NCBI RefSeq assembly: GCF_019218285.1
Contig: NZ_JAHUZG010000002.1
Coordinates: 868,001 to 932,000, forward strand
DNA length: 64,000 nt
Origin: Antarctobacter sediminis
Lineage (GTDB): Bacteria; Pseudomonadota; Alphaproteobacteria; Rhodobacterales; Rhodobacteraceae
Direction of reading: 5' to 3'
Position 1 is the stretch's first letter. Every line of letters starts with the position of its first letter. Position numbers and translations under genes: made by a program. The notes beneath the pieces are model-generated. The model saw only the letters and a list, made by a program, of their open reading frames with translations. It was not told the DNA's origin and ran no database searches. Shown here piece after piece: positions 61,067-64,000 of the stretch.

Positions 61067-64000
61067 TTACCCCTGAAGGCTCTTCACCACCAGTTCGCCC
61101 TCTTCCCGTGCTTTCATGGCCAGAGCGGCGGCATGGGCGCCCGCGGCGGTCGTGAAGTAGGGGATCTTGTCGTAAAGCGCGACCGAGCGGATCTCGCGGC
61201 TGTCCTCAACCGCGGCCGAACCTTCGGTGGTGTTCATCACCAGCTGGATGCCGCCGTCCTTCATCAGGTCGACGATGTTCGGTCGGCCTTCGTAGACCTT
61301 TTTCACCAGTTGGCAGGCGATGTCATGCGCGGCAAGGAAAGACGCCGTGCCCGAGGTCGCCACGATGGCAAAGCCCAGATCCACAAGGGTGCGCGCTGTT
61401 TCGACCAGCAGTTGCGTCTTGTCCTCGTCCTTGATCGAGAAAAAGACCGTGCCTTCGGTCGGCAGATGCGTGCCTGCGCCCAGCTGTGCCTTGAGGAAAG
61501 CGCGGGCAAAGGATTTGTCCCAGCCCATGACCTCGCCGGTGGAGCGCATTTCCGGGCCAAGGATCGTGTCCACGCCGGGGAAGCGCGCGAAGGGCAGGAC
61601 CGCCTCCTTGACCGAGAACCACGGCATGTTCGGATCCGCCAGCGTCATCATGTCGGCCATGGGCACATCGGTGTCATAATCGATGCTGGCGTCATAAGGC
61701 GCGCGTTTGGGGAAGTTGGACAGCGGCTCGCCCGCCATGACGCGGGCGGCAATCGACGCGATGGCGCTGTCGGTCGCCTTGGCGACGAAGGGCACCGTGC
61801 GGCTGGCGCGCGGGTTCACCTCGATCAGGTAAACCTCGCCGTTCTTGATCGCGAATTGAACGTTCATCAGGCCGACCACGTTCAGCGCCTTGGCCAGCGC
61901 GTGGGCCTGACGCTCGATCTCGGCCAGCACTTCGGCGTCCAGCGAATAGGGCGGCAGCGAACAGGCGCTGTCACCCGAGTGGACGCCGGCCTCTTCGATG
62001 TGCTGCATGATGCCCGCGACGTGAACGTCCTTGCCATCGCAGATCGCGTCCACATCCAGTTCCGTCGCACCGGAGAGATAGCTGTCCAACAGAACCGGAC
62101 TGTCGCCCGACACGACCACAGCCTCTTTGATGTAGCGTTTCAGTTGATCCATGTCGCGGACGATTTCCATCGCCCGGCCGCCCAGCACGTAGGAGGGGCG
62201 GATCACCAGCGGAAAGCCGATTTCTTCGGCGATTTCCAACGCCTGCGCATCCGTAGAGGCAATGCCGTTGCGAGGTTGCTTCAGACCCAGTTCGTTGACC
62301 AGCGCCTGAAAGCGTTCCCGGTCTTCGGCAAGGTCGATGGCGTCCGGAGTGGTGCCGAGGATCGGGATGCCCTCTGCCTCCAAAGCATTGGCGAGCTTCA
62401 GCGGTGTCTGGCCGCCGAACTGGACGATGACGCCGTGAAGGGTGCCGTTCTCCTGCTCTTTTGTCAGGATCTCCATCACATGTTCGAAGGTCAGCGGTTC
62501 AAAATACAGCCGGTCCGAGGTGTCGTAGTCGGTCGACACCGTTTCTGGGTTGCAGTTGATCATGATGGTTTCAAAGCCCGCTTCGGTCAGCGCGAAACAG
62601 GCGTGGCAGCAGCAATAATCGAACTCGATCCCCTGCCCGATCCGGTTCGGACCGCCGCCGAGGATGACCACTTTCTTGCGGTCGCTTGGGCGCGCCTCGC
62701 ATTCCACCTCGCCCATCATGGGCTCTTCGTAGGTGGAATACATGTAGGGGGTCTGGGCTTCGAACTCGGCCCCGCAGGTGTCGATCCGCTTGAACACGGC
62801 GGTAACGCCCTGCGCGTGGCGGCGCGTGCGCACGTCCTTTTCGGAGAAGCCGGTCAGCTTGGCGAGGCGGGCGTCCGTGAACCCCAGCATCTTGAGCGCG
62901 CGCATGCCCTCGGTATCCTGCGGCAGCCCGTTGGCGCGGATGTCGTTCTCGGCCTCGACGATCTCGCGGATGCGGGCAAGGAACCACGGGTCAAACATGG
63001 TGACACCGTGGATTTCATCATCCGACAGCCCGTGGCGCATAGCCTGCGCGATGGTGCGCATCCGGTCCGGGGTCTGTTCGCTGATCGCCTTGATGACGGC
63101 GGCCTTGTCGGGCGCTCCGGGGATTTCGACCTCGTCAAAGCCGGTCAGGCCGGATTCCATCGAGGCCAGCGCCTTTTGCAGCGATTCGTGGATGGTGCGG
63201 CCAATGGCCATCGCCTCGCCCACGGATTTCATCGCGGTGGTCAGATAGGGCTGCGAACCGGGGAATTTCTCGAAGGCGAATTTCGGGATCTTGGTGACGA
63301 CATAGTCGATGGTCGGCTCAAAGGACGCCGGGGTCACTTTCGTGATGTCGTTGTCCAATTCGTCGAGGGTGTAGCCCACCGCCAGCTTGGCCGCGATCTT
63401 GGCAATGGGGAATCCCGTCGCCTTGGAGGCCAGCGCCGAAGAGCGCGACACGCGCGGGTTCATCTCGATCACGACCATGCGGCCGTTTTCGGGGTTGATC
63501 GCCCATTGCACGTTGGACCCGCCGGTTTCGACGCCGATCTCGCGCAGGACGGCGATCGAGCCGTTGCGCATGATCTGGTATTCCTTGTCGGTCAGGGTCA
63601 GCGCCGGGGCCACGGTGATCGAATCGCCGGTGTGCACGCCCATCGGATCGACGTTCTCGATGGAACAGACGATGATCGCATTGTCCGCCTTGTCGCGGAC
63701 AACCTCCATTTCGTATTCCTTCCAGCCCAGCAGCGACTCGTCGACAAGGATCTGACCCACCGGCGAGGCATCCATGCCCGAACGGCAGAAGTGGATGTAA
63801 TCCTCGCGGTTGTAGGCCACACCGCCGCCCGTGCCGCCAAGGGTAAAGGCGGGGCGGATGATGGCGGGCAGACCGATTTCTTCCAGCGCGTCCAGCGCGA
63901 TCTGCACGCCTTCTTCGAGGTCGAACTTGCCCTTGGCATCCTTGGGCGCGGTGACGATGGTCGCCTTGGGGTTTTCCAGCCCGATGCGGTCCATCGCTTC
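61067..64000 (-). CDS. carB: Carbamoyl-phosphate synthase large subunit (3' part)
   Basis: Makes carbamoyl phosphate from ammonia (from CarA), bicarbonate and two ATP, for arginine and pyrimidines. The window holds the C-terminal 977 codons; the 5' end lies beyond the right edge. Visible parts: first ATP-grasp ([28 protein letters not shown]), the oligomerisation domain, [18 protein letters not shown] that opens the second synthetase half, second ATP-grasp ([26 protein letters not shown]) and the C-terminal allosteric MGS-like domain ([18 protein letters not shown]). Length and motifs show no disruption. Confidence 0.96.
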   Translation of the reverse strand, partial: EAMDRIGLENPKATIVTAPKDAKGKFDLEEGVQIALDALEEIGLPAIIRPAFTLGGTGGGVAYNREDYIHFCRSGMDASPVGQILVDESLLGWKEYEMEVVRDKADNAIIVCSIENVDPMGVHTGDSITVAPALTLTDKEYQIMRNGSIAVLREIGVETGGSNVQWAINPENGRMVVIEMNPRVSRSSALASKATGFPIAKIAAKLAVGYTLDELDNDITKVTPASFEPTIDYVVTKIPKFAFEKFPGSQPYLTTAMKSVGEAMAIGRTIHESLQKALASMESGLTGFDEVEIPGAPDKAAVIKAISEQTPDRMRTIAQAMRHGLSDDEIHGVTMFDPWFLARIREIVEAENDIRANGLPQDTEGMRALKMLGFTDARLAKLTGFSEKDVRTRRHAQGVTAVFKRIDTCGAEFEAQTPYMYSTYEEPMMGEVECEARPSDRKKVVILGGGPNRIGQGIEFDYCCCHACFALTEAGFETIMINCNPETVSTDYDTSDRLYFEPLTFEHVMEILTKEQENGTLHGVIVQFGGQTPLKLANALEAEGIPILGTTPDAIDLAEDRERFQALVNELGLKQPRNGIASTDAQALEIAEEIGFPLVIRPSYVLGGRAMEIVRDMDQLKRYIKEAVVVSGDSPVLLDSYLSGATELDVDAICDGKDVHVAGIMQHIEEAGVHSGDSACSLPPYSLDAEVLAEIERQAHALAKALNVVGLMNVQFAIKNGEVYLIEVNPRASRTVPFVAKATDSAIASIAARVMAGEPLSNFPKRAPYDASIDYDTDVPMADMMTLADPNMPWFSVKEAVLPFARFPGVDTILGPEMRSTGEVMGWDKSFARAFLKAQLGAGTHLPTEGTVFFSIKDEDKTQLLVETARTLVDLGFAIVATSGTASFLAAHDIACQLVKKVYEGRPNIVDLMKDGGIQLVMNTTEGSAAVEDSREIRSVALYDKIPYFTTAAGAHAAALAMKAREEGELVVKSLQG

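Noticed and set aside
60652-61155. A plus-strand open frame running into carB
   Set aside because: It is antisense to the end of carB and to the better-supported decayed minus-strand frame; it has no ribosome site.
1-64000. tRNA, rRNA, insertion sequences or prophage genes
   Set aside because: No cloverleaf, rRNA, transposase, integrase or phage structural sequence was recognised on reading both strands; a tRNA scan was not possible here.

Overview
The window is GC-rich chromosomal DNA of an alphaproteobacterium, most likely a Rhodobacterales (Roseobacter-group) member. This rests on the split F0 operon atpI-atpB-atpE-atpF'-atpF, the ffh / chorismate mutase / rpsP / rimM / trmD / rplS / rpmE arrangement, a long TrmD N-terminus, a Hint-domain protein, a DUF2794 protein, a serC-serA operon with a structured leader, and short 3'-end repeats of a type I associate with this order. 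No phage, IS element, CRISPR array, rRNA or tRNA gene was seen. It reads as core chromosome with a few accessory islets.

Left part (1-7.5 kb): the F0 half of ATP synthase on the minus strand, then a secreted alpha/beta hydrolase overlapping an ArsR regulator, a DMT permease translationally coupled to a LysR regulator, a divergent azoreductase, and two small unknown proteins. 7.5-17.6 kb: the SRP/ribosome maturation block on the plus strand. It is interrupted by five head-to-tail GNAT acetyltransferase genes between ffh and the chorismate mutase, and by an unknown membrane-anchored protein between rimM and trmD. It ends with rplS-rpmE and a strong terminator.

17.6-29.3 kb: a class III aminotransferase, an AGCS symporter with a universal stress protein, and then a putative sulfide-handling pair: a TIGR01244/SQR-like fusion oxidoreductase and a SulP transporter. 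Each is preceded by a site matching ATTC-N8-GAAT followed by GTATATA, so both may answer to an SqrR/BigR-type repressor. A phosphatase, a GFA-family protein and serC-serA follow. 29.5-41.4 kb: paaK and paaI, DUF2794, an agmatinase-like ureohydrolase, NlpC/P60 and leucyl aminopeptidase, a carbonic anhydrase, asd, a FlaA1/CapD-type sugar dehydratase and a LOG-family protein.

41.4-64 kb: a threonine-dehydratase-like enzyme, dapD, a bacterial ionotropic-glutamate-receptor-like channel, a BCS1-like AAA ATPase preceded by a 14-codon leader ORF, a Hint protein, dapE with a coupled GNAT and a DUF2064 glycosyltransferase, RNase R, a GST, an MltB-type transglycosylase, the gpmI-envC-ctpA and rppH group, and the 3' part of carB. 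Lysine/DAP synthesis is represented by asd, dapD and dapE. Cell-wall turnover is represented by envC, ctpA, mltB-like, NlpC/P60 and the DAP genes.

The most unusual items are the two matched operators around the sulfur genes, the tandem GNAT array, the iGluR-like and BCS1-like genes as near neighbours, the serC leader, a recurrent 3'-end repeat seen three times, and a small decayed membrane-protein gene downstream of carB.
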